DNA of 64,000 nt from Marasmius tenuissimus (GCA_029532415.1 JAQOTA010000070.1:1054001-1118000), one strand, 5' to 3'; counted from the first letter of the stretch, positions 44,144-56,589 are shown. Notes: a model not told the origin generated them from the letters alone. Numbers and translations: made by a program.

Positions 44144-46171
44144 CTACCATAAAACTGACGTGGTCTTTCTCCATGCCCAACTGACCCATCCTTCCGGCTG
44201 AGCCGGATTCAATTGTGGAGGGGGTGTGGAGTTGCTCTTAGGCTGCTGGGGGACGGCAGCCTCAGTCTCAGGCTTCGAGCTCAGAGATGTAGATGGCTTA
44301 ACATCCTGGAGCTCCGAAGGGGGGTTAATGGGAGTGGCTGTCACCGACCGAGCCTCATTTATATGTGTTTCGGCGTTCCCATTTTGATTGCTAATCGACG
44401 TCTCGAGCTCGGGAACAGGTGTATCTTCATTAGATTCTGTGTTGGAGCCAGTTTGTTGAGTGTTATGATGATAGTAGGTGTGTTGATTGGGTGTTAAAGT
44501 GTCTGACGAAGGATTGGCCCTGACAGTCGGAGTAGAAGTCCTTGCTGCACTACAGTCGGGCGTAGCTTGTAGCGGAGGTGACATCTCGAATCCTAGTGTA
44601 ACTTCAGGAATCACAAGCACATCGTCGGATAGAGATGGAGTTAGAGTGGGCGCGGAGGACGTGTAAGTTGCAGGAGACCGGGTACAGCGCCCTTCCCCAG
44701 AGGCACTCAGCGACGTAGATGTCCAAGGGCGGACTTTTTCGTTATCGGCTTCTGTACCAGAGATGACTGGCGGGGACTCGGGAGGTGAGGAAAAAGGAGC
44801 GTAAGAAGTCTCCTGCTGATCGCCAGAGAATCGCGCCTTTTGGAGAGACGTCCTCGAACCGGCGGAGGATGGAGTAGTCGCAGGTGTGCTACTAGGGACT
44901 TCCTGTAATTCCCACTGTGCTACTACGCCCTTCTCGATTGTCGATCTGGTCATGTTGTCCCAGACCTGCATCCAAAAATGGTCCGTTTGAATTAACTCGA
45001 GTGTATCGGTCGTGTTATTGAGTTGTGGATCATACCCCCGCATATTGACCTCTCGCGATTTCACAGCTGAGCTTGACAATTTGAGGTACCCATTTCTACT
45101 CTCTTTATTTGAAGAGTCTTGAGTATATGAGTACAAGCGAGATACATACAACTCCTACCTTTCAGTAGAAATAAGGACCCTGGAGATGGTGGATCACACT
45201 CGTATTTGAGAGGCCATATGTTTCCGAACTCCTCTATGCATTCGGCGGCCTCATCCACGAGCCGAAAAGTACGATCGAAGTGCCATAACAGAAAGAGCTT
45301 CAATCCCTTTTTGAGCCAATCTGTGGAGTCAGACTGTACTGGGTGTATAATCTGTTCGTTGCGTAAAGAAGTGTCCAGCCGTTTGTAGAAGTGGTAATTC
45401 AGAGCTGGGATGGCCGGAACTTCAGGTGGGCGAATCCTGGCGCATAGCCATCGCAGCCCGTGAATGCTATCGCCCTCCATACATTTAACTAATGAATGAA
45501 ACATGTAAAATGGTCCTGAGTTGTGTGCGGAAATGCAGGGAAGAAATACTCACCTGAGAACGTCGTCATTGCGCTACTCACGGCATCTGGTGCATTGGCG
45601 TCCAACCCTCTCTTGGTCATTTTCATCAACGTGCCGGAATAAGGAAAGTAGGAGACAAGAAGATCGACGTTTGTTCGAGCCTATTTTACGATCAACAGGG
45701 CATCCAAGCGCATCCAAATGAATATTTGGCTCACCATTGCTCCCTTAAGTTTGGCAGTCACAATCTTAACTATCTCCCTTTTCCTAACGTCCTTTTTCTT
45801 GGCTCGTTCCCACCCAAGTCTGTAATGCTCGAAGTTGTTCTCCCCGAGAATCCGTTTCAGTTCTCGATAAAAGATTTCGAATGGGTCTAATGTTGATGAA
45901 CCTATCGCGCCCGAGAGCGCTTCTTTCGCATGGTCGATGATGGTGTCGAGTTGGGTGCAATCGAGCGACGAATTCCATTTCTGGCAGTGAGTAGCGTCGT
46001 TCAAGTATCATCCGGGAGCTAACATCAATTGCTCACCTGCAGCTCTTCTAGCTTGCTGTGGAGCTCCACGCAGATCTTTATGGTCTCTACGGCTTGATGA
46101 AAATGTTGCTCGGTTCTCGCCGCACATCGAAATAGTTGACCAACGCCAACGTGAATAGAGAATGGGGGCAT
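44144..46171 (-). CDS. Y1: soluble helical protein with long disordered Ser/Thr/Pro-rich tail (unit 1)
   Basis: Start ATG 46171 (MPPFSIHVGVGQLFRCAART), matched by the start of Y2. Exons alternate with short introns: GTGAGC near 46035, GTGAGC near 45736, GTGAGT near 45553, and further junctions near 45500 and 45160. The N-terminal half is helical and charged (EHYRLGWERAKKKDVRKREI) and then aromatic (IPALNYHFYKRLDTSLRNEQ, LKLFLLWHFDRTFRLVDEAA). The last 270 residues are low-complexity S/T/P/N-rich and end in a tryptophan motif, GWVSWAWRKTTSVLW. There is no signal peptide or membrane helix. It lies downstream of X1 on the same strand, and the pair is repeated at 48.8-51.9 kb. Function unknown. 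Confidence 0.55.
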
Positions 46172-46632
46172 GATCGATGCTGGTATTGCGGGGTTGAACC
46201 TAGAAGTTAAAGCAAAGGGAAGGTTTCGAATTATCACAGCGTGGCCATCACGAGGGATCATTCAATTTTCCTCGGCCATCACAGACAAGGCACGAGGCGG
46301 GAGGTTTGCGCCAATCCGATGTTCAAGTCGCCAATCGATAACATCTCTGATCTTGAGTTCGAGCCATTAGGTCAGTGGGACCTGTCGGAAACGGCACGTC
46401 GGGTTCAATGAGCGTTCAATGATTAGCTCTCCCGACATACAATCACAGCCCGTCCTAATCGCACCTCGTCAGAGTCGTGGATCAGCATGTAATGTGGATA
46501 CTTTTCATACGGCCGCTAGAAAGAGGGCCCAGCTTTACCGTTGCCTTTGCGTAAATTCAGATAATGATCCTCAGGAAAGATGTGATTGCGAACTATATCG
46601 ATTGTCGTGGAAATACATAAATATTATAGGGA

Positions 46633-47516
46633 TTATTGATTCGGGTCCTTTAATGCTACTGCCCCGACGGGCAGGAGGACCCAGGCAGCTAATACAATAG
46701 CAAAAATCCAGGGAAACATAGACTCGTTGATTCGGCCCTTCAAGATTGCGTAGAGCACGATTTGTAGCACTAGGCAAAAAATGCCACCAAAGAGAGAAGC
46801 ACGCCCTGGGTGCGTTTTCGTTAGGAACGAGAGGAAATAGTTACAGGTGGCACTCACAATGCCAGTAGCTGTATCGGAAATAGCCACGATTTCCTATACG
46901 CGCGGCGAAGATTTCAAAGTCGGTCTTAGCAACCAAATTGCCCTGATCCACACGGTTTGAGAGATCAGTAGAGGCAGATCTCCTCGACATTCCCCCGAGC
47001 TTGTCGATGAGCATTAACGATGTAAATGTCGCGCTGGCATTAAGAAGCAAGGAACCATAGGAGAAACTGTGGAGGGCCACCGCGAGTCTGCGTTCCGTTG
47101 CATTAAACCCAACAACATTCTCGCCGAAGATGGGTCCGAAACTCGGGTCCGATCTGTATGTTTGAAGCAAGGTAGCAGATAGACTTGCAAGGAGAGCAGT
47201 CTGAAGGTAAAGTGATATAGATCACATCGTACGGTGCACAAGCGATCAACTTACGACCATAGCCGAGCTCTGAAGGGCGATATCCCACGAAGTTTTCAGG
47301 CTCTCAAGAAGAGGAGGTAGTTGATCTGGGCACAATGAGTGGAACAAAATCATGCAGAACAACAAGGTACGGACACTGCATATCAACCTCCCCGGAAGTG
47401 GTTTGCATAGAAGGAGTACCCATGCTATTTGGGGGGTCTGCAGCGGTATTGGCAGAGGAGGCCATGTTTCCGTTCGGATGTGAGGGGCTGGCTCTGTGAG
47501 CTTGAACAGATGCCAT
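46633..47516 (-). CDS. X1: small multi-pass membrane protein (unit 1)
   Basis: Start ATG 47516. Exon 1 ends near 47382, the second encodes QLPPLLESLKTSWDIALQSS, the third carries TALLASLSATLLQTYRSD onward, and the last ends DPNQ at 46633. Four hydrophobic helices are predicted: TALLASLSATLLQ, LHSFSYGSLLLNASATFTSL, SLFGGIFCLVLQIVLYAIL and WIFAIVLAAWVLLPVGAVAL. Between helices 2 and 3 lies a polar loop with a conserved FxxRIGNRGYFR motif. The short N-terminus is Ser/Pro-rich and cytosolic by prediction. No annotated family is recognised; similar proteins are abundant in Rhizoctonia-type genomes as far as I recall. The stop is followed about 460 bp later by Y1. Confidence 0.6.
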
Positions 47517-48797
47517 AGTTAGGAAGCCACTTTTGGAGAGGTTGTTCGCTTCCTATATATCTCACAACTGTGCCATGCTTTATGTGCAATACCTTTATCT
47601 CATTGGAATCGGGTCTGGGGATTGCCAATTGTGACACACAAAACCTCCAGTAGTCACAACTTGAATACCTTTTTGAGCCTCCTACAGCCGCATAAAAAAG
47701 CTGTTAACGTGTTGGTGCTTAAACGTGTATATCAAAAGGGATAGATAAATCGAAAATCGCAAAAACCCTCGTATCGGAACTTCAGAGAAGTAGACCGAAG
47801 GTCCTCGAGGACATCGCTCCGTAGAATCTTTAGATTCATGTGACAAGAGCGAGGATGAAGAAGGACTCTAACTTGCACCTCGAAATAAACTGGTTTTTGC
47901 GACGCGCGGAGGATTCCGATTGGTTGATTTACATAATTCTGTATCGCAAAGTCTCCGACGAAATATGATGTTTTCAACGCGATTACCGTATGTGTATACG
48001 TGCATTCTGAGGATATTTTCGGTCTATACAAGGCCGGAGAACCTATCCAGATGCGAAGTTGTACCCACAGGCACCGGACGTGTCTGGACATTGGCAATAG
48101 CGCTTACAGCCATGCACTGTACACATTCGAGCTCATAGCAGGCGACATGCGGACACAAATTCAAAATTTATGTTAGACACCTGATCAGGGCAGCAATTGA
48201 ATCGTTTAACGTGACCTAGTTCCGTCTGAGGGCAAGGAGACAAAATCAAAGATGCCATCACACTCAGATGGTGTTGAGGTTACCGCCGAATCCACATTGC
48301 TGTCTGCGTTGTGGTAAGCGCCCGCAGCCACGATCGTGTCGATTAAAGACAAGGAAATGCGGAAACAACAAGGCGATGGGAGTGAATAGGACATTCATTC
48401 AGACAAAGTGGACAACGATGCTGTTTTTGCGATCAGTTGCCCAAGGGCACGTGGCCTGTTGGAGGCGATTCCATTATTGATAGTAAATGATACGACGACT
48501 AGTTCAATAACCAGACCAACCTTCTGCTGTCAAGAACCCACGAGGCCAAGCAATTCAGCAATGGGCGTAGCGCTCGTCCCAATTCAATAACGCTGCTGTG
48601 ATCATTAGAACGGAGTAAGATGGCAGGTATGTGACAGTGGTAAACAGAGGCGAAAGACAGAAAGGAGCGGAATTTTAGGTCGTGGGATACACCGAGTACT
48701 CGTGGTTTTGCTTACGGGTGCGATCGTTGCAGAAGCAATATAGATACATTCTGTACTCTCGAATCCGATCTGCGTTGAATTGCACCATCTACGGGAT
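47517..48797. other. Spacer between units 1 and 2
   Basis: Promoter side of X1 and 3' flank of Y2. Short frames on both strands with no recognisable content. Confidence 0.4.
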
Positions 48798-50544
48798 CTA
48801 CAGTACATAACTCTTGGCCCTATTCCATACCCCCCGCCAGAACCCTGTCTTGGTCGGCTCAACCGCGGTGGCAGGGTGAAGCTGCAGATCCTGTGTAATT
48901 TCGGATAACGCATTTTCTGTGACGAGTTGGGGTTCAGAAAACACCGTGACCAGCTTTCCTGGTGGACGTGCACCCCCGGGTGGAGGGTTGGCCCGGGAGT
49001 GTCTGGATACCCGAGATTGGAGAGAAGGATCGACTTGGGCTGAATGTCGATCGGGGGGTATAGGTTGGAGCGATATAGTACCGGGCCCTTTCGAGAGGGG
49101 GGCTGGATTATTCCCATTGTTACTGAGATTCGGGGAGACCGGAGTATGTTCGGTGTGATCCCCGAAGAAACCAAGTGCCTTGAGCTGAGCAGCGTGTCGA
49201 ATATAGCGTGATGGAGTGGAAGGAGTGGAGGGAGGTGTGTGATAGGTAGATGTCCTCTTACTGGCATCAGGCTCGCTCGAAAAGGGAGGCAATGGTGTTA
49301 TCGGATCCATAAAGTCGTCCTCTGTCGAAGTAGAGTCGTCCTTACTTGCTGCTTCATTTGGGTCGGATAGATCCCAGCTCGCCATCTGATCCAACTGTTG
49401 GTAGGGGCTCACTTAGTTGCGCACGCGCTCCCAAAACACTTTAGCTTCTTCTTCCAGACGAGCAGAGAATAATCCTCCGTTCAGCCCTTGTAGTTCCCGA
49501 AATTTCACCTTGTGCGACGTGATAACTGATGCTGACAGCTTTAGCCTTCCCGTTTGCGACTTTAAACAATACAGATAATCAGAGGGTGTTCGTCATCCAA
49601 AGGAAGTGTTACCTTTGAGTAAGAACATTTTTGCCTCGGACGCCGATTCTTGGACAAAGATCAGAGGCCATATGTTGGTATAATTCTCTAATATGGAGGG
49701 AGAGTGCCTCAAACTAAAGACGAAATCGTGATGGCACAACATGAACAGCGGGATTGGCTTGGTCTCTTCCTTGATCCAATTATTTGATCCAGATGGAATG
49801 GGCAAGATGATTGAGGTTTTTTGGTCAACGAATTTGCGAGGTCCTCGTAAAAATGGTAGTTCGTTATCGAGATTTCCGGTCGTCGTTGAATAAAATGCCT
49901 GGCAAAGAGCCAGTGAAGCCCATCGATACTGTCGCCCTTAGCACACTTTACTAAAGATTTTTGAGTTCAAAAAATGAGTTAGAAGAGTAGCAATCTCACT
50001 TCGGATTGTTATCTTGGCTTCGCCGGCGTTCAATTCATTCTTTTGAACTCTCAGGTCATGCCAATCATCGGTGAGGCCGGAGACCATAACCTTCACGTTT
50101 TCTCGAGTCTATGCTCAACATTAGCACAAGAAGCAAAGTACGCCTCGAGATGATAGATACCCACTATTGCCTCCTCGAGCTTTTCTGTGGCTACTCTGAG
50201 GACTTCTTGCTTCTTGAAATCCTTACGTTTCGCCTCCTCCCAACGATCCTCGTATCTACGCGGCAAGCATTGACGCAGGCTCTTGAATGGGTCAGAAGTA
50301 TCGTCTTTGGTTGTTCTGCTTATCCGTTCAAGGGTATCTTTTGCGCTCTTGAACTGAACGGTCTGACCACAGTTAGGTCAGAGTTATTTTGCCATTGAAT
50401 ACGAAGAGTGTTCCTCACCGTTAATGTGAGATCGCCTTCGAGTTCCCGACAAATTCTTATCGTCAAGACCGCTTGATTGAAGTACCTATCGGTTCTCGCT
50501 ACGTGTGGCAAGAGACTGCCTAAGTTACAAGTTAGCGGGGGCAT
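48798..50544 (-). pseudogene. Y2: paralogue of Y1 with an in-frame TAA before the tail (unit 2)
   Basis: Start ATG 50544 (MPPLTCNLGSLLPHVARTDR) aligns with Y1. Conserved blocks follow in the same order: EDRWEEAKRKDFKKQEVLRV against ERAKKKDVRKREIVKIV, and then NYTNIWPL and KMFLLKG before an intron. The S/T/P-rich tail (TSTYHTPPSTPSTPSRYIRH) ends GFWRGVWNRAKSYVL, matching the tryptophan end of Y1. A TAA at 49413-49415 interrupts the frame between VFWERVRN and the tail. Unless an undetected intron removes it, the protein lacks its last 200 residues. I label it a probable pseudogene, with the reservation that a truncated form may be functional. Confidence 0.45.
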
Positions 50545-51078
50545 GAAGGTGGAGAGTGATAATCAACGTGGGGTCAACATGTCGCAGATACGAAGATGAA
50601 AGTAATGCTGGGATCGAGCCTTGCCGCAACTGTGCGGCAGCCTCGTGCTGACAAAATTATTGATTGACTTTGCATTTGTTCGCGATTACGGCAAATTGTG
50701 ATTGAAACGCTGCAATTAGGTTCTTTACGTTCCTTTGTTTAGTGAGCTACATTCTCGCCGGTTCTGAGCGGTTCAGCACTGGTACATTGAGTAGAAGACG
50801 CTTATAGTTCGATCTTTCTGAGCACCACGGAGCCTCAGGTCGCATGTAACCGGTTAGAGCTTACATTTCCTCGGCGGTGACTACGATAAAGCAATAAGGG
50901 AAGATACAAAGAAGAGGAAGGAAGTAGAAGAGTACGGGCTTATGAATTATGTAGGGTGTGAGCGTAGAATACGGAATTTGCCGAAGATACCACAATGAGT
51001 AACCGCCGTTATAGTGTGTGTAGTATGGTCAACCGAACCAACCTTTCCACACCAATGCGTCCGTTAAACAAAAAGCGC

Positions 51079-51852
51079 CTACATGCCTCCCCCTTCCCAA
51101 TGCTCTATCAAAATCGTTGCGACAGGTAGGAACCCGCACAAGCACAGTACCCCAGTGACTATATATGTGAATAGCTCTTTGTCCTTTAAGAATGCATAAA
51201 GCAGAATCTGTGAGCACAGACACAAATAGCCCATAACGAGGAAAGCGCGCCCTGGTTATACGGTGTGAATGGATTGAAAGTGAATAGGATCAGAACCTAC
51301 AGTAAAAATAATACACCCTGAAGTAGCCACGATTCCCTATGCGCGCTCCAAACAGGTCGAGATCGGAGCGGATGTTAGCATAAAAACCGTTTTCTGGATC
51401 ACGAACACCTTTCCGAGTCGCAGATCTTCGGACCATATCGCCAAGTTTGCCGATCAATAGCAACGTTGTGAACGTAGCGCCCACATTTAGATAGAGCGAA
51501 CCATAGGACACGGCATTGAGGGCTTTCGCAAGTTTGGCCTCTCTTCCTGCGGATGGCTTAAAGTTGTCATCGGCTTTGTAGGTTTGAAGCAAAGTAGCTG
51601 ATAGACTGGCAAGAAGGGCCGTCTGCGAGAGTGATTGAAAGATTGCTCAATACATCCAACTCGTTTAGGAGACGCACCACCACGGCTGAGCTTTGAAGAG
51701 AAAAATCCCATGAACCCTTGAGACTGTTTACCAAGGGCGGCAATTCATCTGAATATCAAAGGTCAGATTATGAATTGAATATAATCTTTGTACTTACAGG
51801 TCAGGTCGAGATCATATTGGTCCGCACGAGGACGTTGCTGGGTAGTCGACAT
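51079..51852 (-). CDS. X2: small multi-pass membrane protein (unit 2)
   Basis: Start ATG 51852 (MSTTQQRPRADQYDLDL). Exon 2 gives ELPPLVNSLKGSWDFSLQSS, exon 3 TALLASLSATLLQTYKADDN to FGARIGNRGYFR, and the last exon GRAFLVMGYLCLCSQILLYA, ending EHWEGGGM at 51079. Introns use GTAAGT, GTGCGT and similar donors at the same places as X1. Hydrophobic helices match X1 in number and position, and the RIGNRGYFR loop is invariant. Charges before helix 1 and in the loop differ. The gene appears intact and is followed about 535 bp later by Y2 on the same strand. Confidence 0.6.
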
Positions 51853-52960
51853 TGCAATAGAGGAACTGAGGTGCACTGTTCTCACCTATATACGCTGCGA
51901 CGTGCGTTACGTGGATCATAATTTATCGAAGGAGACAAAGATGGTGGCCCCATGAGACATGTAAACGTTGTATCCAGAGTATTCAGATGTCGCACCTGAC
52001 CTCACAAGCTCTGACTCTTTGCTTCCGATCAAGCCCTCTGTCACAGAACGACAACTCGAACGAAAGGTGGATCGGAGACACATCGGCGACACGACGGCGA
52101 AGAGCAGAAACTCAATGGTCACCCGCGGAGCAATGATCAGGATGAGGATCTAAGCAACAAATAACTCAGGTAAGCTGGTTCTCCCCACGCCCGTGGGGTA
52201 CACAATCCGACCATCTTCTCTTTATTCGATGTTTCTCGGAGGGTAACGGCACCCTACACGTACCTCACATGTAAATACAGTGAGAGTGCTATGATCTGCC
52301 AGCGGCATGGAATGCTAAAATACCGCTCACATTCGTTACAGTCACTGACCTTGACTACTCCACGAGGCTGAGGAGATACTATAGACAGTTGATGATGTCT
52401 TCATATACCTCAGTACATGAGCGGTATTGTCGAGGGTTCTGATCCATGCGCTTTCGTGTTGGAAATAATGCTGCTGTAGGTCGTGACATCTAATATCAAG
52501 TAGCAAGGCCGTGAATAGAATCAAAGCGCGGGCATCCAACGAGATAGACATGGGCGACGACGAAGGGAAAATATTAGCGCCAATCGTAGGCTAAACCACT
52601 CGAAAGGACAACTGGCCTCCCATCCAGAGACTGGCAGACGAGACTATCCGAGCAAGCTGGTACCCACTCGAGTGGTGACTATTAGAAGGTTACACGACCT
52701 TGTACCATTAGCGTCGTACCTGGTTAGCTGTGTCTGTGATAAGGTCGACAACGACTCCCGCATTGCCACTGTTTCATGAGGGCCTAAGCTTAAGGCTTGT
52801 ATGTCAAATTATGCAAACAACAGTTTGAAACCACGGAATCATCCTACGGTCATACTGAATGCCGTATAGCAACCATCCCCCATTTTATGCACTAGGGGAC
52901 CAGCTCCGACCCTTTTGAGACTACGATCTGATTCCTGAGAACATAGGACTGTGTCAGGTA
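51853..52960. other. Intergenic stretch upstream of X2
   Basis: Promoter of X2 and unassigned DNA. No repeat or RNA gene is seen until the MITE at 52961. Confidence 0.4.
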
Positions 52961-53110
52961 CTGACCTATTCCACTCAATTCATATGGTCACAGGTCACAC
53001 CCATTCTCGAAAACCCCGCCGATAATTTTTTCTCAATTTATTGGAATTTCTGGCGAAAATTTTATCTCGAAAATGGTCACACGCCATACGAATTGAGTGA
53101 AATAGGTCGG
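52961..53110. mobile_element. 150-bp Tc1/mariner-like MITE, copy 1
   Basis: Terminal inverted repeats CTGACCTATTCCACTCAATT and, on the opposite strand, CCGACCTATTTCACTCAATT, each directly flanked by TA (52959-52960 and 53111-53112). TA target duplications are diagnostic of the Tc1/mariner superfamily. The interior is AT-rich and holds no frame. A second, longer member of the same family lies at 58822-59203. Confidence 0.75.
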
Positions 53111-53112
53111 TA

Positions 53113-54345
53113 CCCAGTCAGGAAGGATGGCAAGCGCCCAAAAAGCGGTGTTCAAGGGCCCATTAAAACTACATGAACGTGTAGAAATGCGAGGCAGAGA
53201 CGGGGTCATAGTGGTAGGATAACAGGAGCATTCGAAACATGGCTAATAGTTTGACGAGGCATGAGTATCACGCATGAAAAAACTCACTCTGATTGATTTG
53301 GATCGCTATTCCTCTTTCTCCTTAGGGCCGTTAGTACTAACGCCACCGCTGTCGACGATATTCATCCCGCACCGAGTAGCCGAATTCAGCCTTGCCATTT
53401 CCCCAATCAGAACGATTGCTACACTCTCTTCATACGAGCTACACCATTCGACCACGAGTCCCGTCTTACTCCGTCTTCAAGGCGCTTATAACCTGAATTG
53501 AAATTTCCCCCGCATGTTTCCTTGCGTGACTATGCTCAAGTTCCCTGTCAAGATCCCTGTAAAACTTATGGAACATCATGTCGAACGTAGCTGAGAGCAT
53601 GTGCAACTGCCTTCCAATGAGGTATGAGCGCCGATGAGAGGGGAAGGACCGGTTTGGCACGATCGAGGAGAAGATGCCGTGGGCAACAAGAACCCGATGT
53701 TTCCTTACAATGTTCAGTAGAGCCGTTGGGGAGGGTGTGATACGTGTGTTTTCCTCGATTACTCTCATTACGATGAGAAGTAGGAAGGCTAGTATTGGTG
53801 AGCTGTAGTCCACTGTGCTTGCACTGGGACATTGTTTCCGTTGGCTGAGTCGTCATGAATAAAAGCTCAGAGTCGATAATATCCGTGAAACTTGTGTGAC
53901 TGAGATATTCTTCAATATGAATCAATCTTCGAAATTGTACGTCAAAGACTTACCTACTCCTGATGACTCTCGGAGCTGACTCGTACCCCAACGGTGGTTG
54001 TACGGCCTTGCACGATTCATCGGTAAGTAACAATTCTAAGACTTGCACAGAGAACTTGATATATACCCAGGTTAGTATCTTTGAGTCTCCGAGACCTCTC
54101 GTATAATCAGGACAGTACGACGGGCACTGTAGCTCGCGTCTCAGGTTGCTCAAAAAGCGGAAAAAACAACTTCAATGGCTGGGCAGTGGTAACTACTTCT
54201 CCATTAGAAGCTTTGGGTTTTCCGACTTCAGCGATATCAGAAACTCAAGAGTTGGAATCCTGGTCTTGATATTGAAAATGGATTGGACGAGGGAAAAGCT
54301 CACAGAAAAACAAAAACAAAGAATTGGACGAGATTCGTGTGATAG
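53113..54345. other. Intergenic stretch with possible decayed minus-strand gene
   Basis: Minus-strand frames at 54153-53953 (CPSYCPDYTRGLGDSKILTW) and 53813-53466 (SPILAFLLLIVMRVIEENTR) are protein-like but lie in different frames with unclear splice sites. The family is not recognised; probably a remnant. Confidence 0.3.
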
Positions 54346-54438
54346 TGGGGATACCGCGGATCGAACGCGGGACCTTCAGAATCAACAAGTAATCCTTGAT
54401 ACTTCAGTCTGCTGCTCTCCCAGCTGAGCTATATCCCC
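54346..54438 (-). tRNA. tRNA-Phe (anticodon GAA) with a 20-nt intron
   Basis: Acceptor stem GGGGATA/TATCCCC, D arm GCTCAGCTGGGAGAGC, anticodon loop CT-GAA-G, T arm CCGCG-TTCGATC-CGCGG. The loop is interrupted after position 37 by about 20 nt (starting TATCAAGG). A single G-A mismatch closes the anticodon stem. The mature tRNA is about 73 nt, standard for phenylalanine. Confidence 0.9.
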
Positions 54439-55593
54439 TGGGCTTGAATGGCGATGAATGGTTAATAACGCCCGTGGACCTAATGCAAGGTTTATGATCA
54501 CCGCCTCAGAGACATATAACGAATCGAATATTTGAATAGACGAGATATATTACGACTCTGGAGAATGTATATGACCAAAGAACCGAGAACAACAGACATC
54601 ACGAGTAAGACAGTATAGGCTTTAGCCAGCTTTCGCCGAAGACTGGTCTGCCCAGACAAACATGCCAGGGACAAAACGAAGCCGTGAAATCTATGAAAGA
54701 GCTTTTGGTATCCGCCTCTCACTCCGCAGCACGACATCGAGTATCGTCTGACGATGTACGTTTCTCCGAGTCTTCCCACCTACTGTCGAAAGGCATTCTA
54801 TTCAGCGCAAAGACACGAGATCATCGGGATACCGGACACTTACCCGAGGTTTCTGGCATGGTGGGTCAGCACCATTCCGGTCAAGATGGATTAACACAAG
54901 GGAACGAGCGAGTACTGGGGATCGGTGGCACGTATGCGTCGCGTCTAGTAGAGAACATATGAATTTTGGCTCATGGAAGGGACGTGAAACACGCACCCCT
55001 TAGTCAATTGGTGGTCAAGGAGTTATTCAAGATCTCCGCCCCCTACTCTCGCCATTGAACTCTCCCTCCTCCGTTGCAATTACATACGATTTCAAGCCAG
55101 CCAATTCGCTATATCTATAGAGGCGAACGGATCAGTTGAATGATTACACGAGATGACATCGATACCCACCTATCAATCCGAAATAGGACCGTGGTTGGTG
55201 TCTTGCGCCGCCGCGTGAAATGCACCTTTTCGCCATCGAAGGCCGTCATTTTGAAGCGTCGAGGGCTCTTGACGAAAAAATGGGAGAGGTGAGAATCAGA
55301 TGATGTAGGGGCGGAAATTAAGTTTGAGCGGAGTTGAAAAGGAAGCCGCCTCGAGGCCATTTCGTCACTCGTGAGTCGTAGACCAGGATCAGAGCCCCAC
55401 GCTCCATGGCCCAAATCGCTTTGGAAGATGTCGATGAGTCTTCGTGGAAGCCGACCTCGATATGAGTTCAATTCCATCCCTGTTCAAAATAGTGGACAAC
55501 AAGGATCTATGAATGCCACTAGGCCCTTCGTGCTTCACTGACCTTGGAATCAAAAGTAAACGGAAAACGTCATTTAGAGCTCAGGTATATTAC
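54439..55593. other. Intergenic stretch between the two tRNA genes
   Basis: Minus-strand frames at 54498-54779 (one hydrophobic helix, AYTVLLVMSVVLGSLVIYIL) and 55115-55477 show no domain. No repeat is found. Confidence 0.35.
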
Positions 55594-55694
55594 TGGACAC
55601 ACTGGGAATTGAACCCAGCACCCCCCGCATTACATTCAAGCTGGGCCTTCCCATCATGCTAAGCGGATGTGATAACCAACTACACCATGTGCCC
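55594..55694 (-). tRNA. tRNA-Ala (anticodon AGC) with a 27-nt intron
   Basis: Mature part identical to the tRNA at 20881-20976, including the G3-U70 pair, the TCCGC/GCGGG anticodon stem and the TTCAATT T loop. The intron after position 37 (55630-55656) is 27 nt, starts TGATGGGAAGG, and shows no similarity to the 22-nt intron of the other copy. Confidence 0.9.
55630..55656 (-). other. tRNA-Ala intron, 27 nt
   Basis: Same position as in the first copy, different length and sequence. Confidence 0.8.
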
Positions 55695-56589
55695 ATACTT
55701 AGCTTCAATCAGAAGCGTGTGATGGAGAGCCACGAGCCTGCTTGTACACATTCTACTACACTTTCCTGACGAGACGACAATATGTATCCGCTCGGCAGGG
55801 CGTCAACGCTCAAAATTCCGACTCTCGGTCTCCATCCGCAGGGCAATTTTTACACTCACAGACCCCAATTCAACACGGCTGATCAGACGGGGCATGGATA
55901 TATATACTCCTGAAAATAAATAGAACGATGGGGGACTGGGCCAAACGATTGGCTGCAGGATATATGGCCATATATTCTATTGTTAGGCTCTGGAGTCACC
56001 GCTGTCATATTCAGGAGAATTCACCCGGTTCACGGCAGTGTGGCCAGAAGAAAAGAAAACAACAGCAGCTCGAAACGGTTCGTAATCCTCGCAGTCGATG
56101 CGATTGAATCAAATAGAGACAGGTGGGCTTCGGGAATTGCTCCAGGCTTTTGGGCGCAAGGATATCAGAATGGGACGCGGTGTAATTTTCCCGCCATACT
56201 ATATTTACCTCCCCCTGACATTCAAGTATACCTCCCGCCTGATGTCGAGCCTCGACAAACAGCAATAGAACGGAACCGAGGGTACGAAGCGGGAAACAGC
56301 AAGCTGGTAATAAATCAAGTGTGCGGAACTGAAACAAATGCCATCCTCCCCCCACATTGAGTGTCCAACGTTTATATGAAGTCCCCATCATTGCGGGATT
56401 TCCGGCGGCCCCCCATATCTGTATGTCCCTATTGAGCTTTCCCGCTTTGACTTGATCTACCGAACGCACATCACGGATGTACATGTGGGTGATAGATTCC
56501 ATCAATAATACAACGCTCGATTATTCAGTCCCCGTACTAACGTTACTGTGGCCTAGTTTGGCCTCGAGCGTCTCCCCGGTACCGATGGG
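55695..56589. other. Intergenic stretch upstream of the glycopeptide gene
   Basis: Long minus-strand and plus-strand frames overlap here (55980-56505), but neither looks protein-like, and the segment is the promoter side of the downstream gene. Confidence 0.4.

Noticed and set aside
56011..56505. 164-codon minus-strand and 126-codon plus-strand frames overlapping each other
   Set aside because: Mutually overlapping, no family resemblance, and located in the promoter of the glycopeptide gene.
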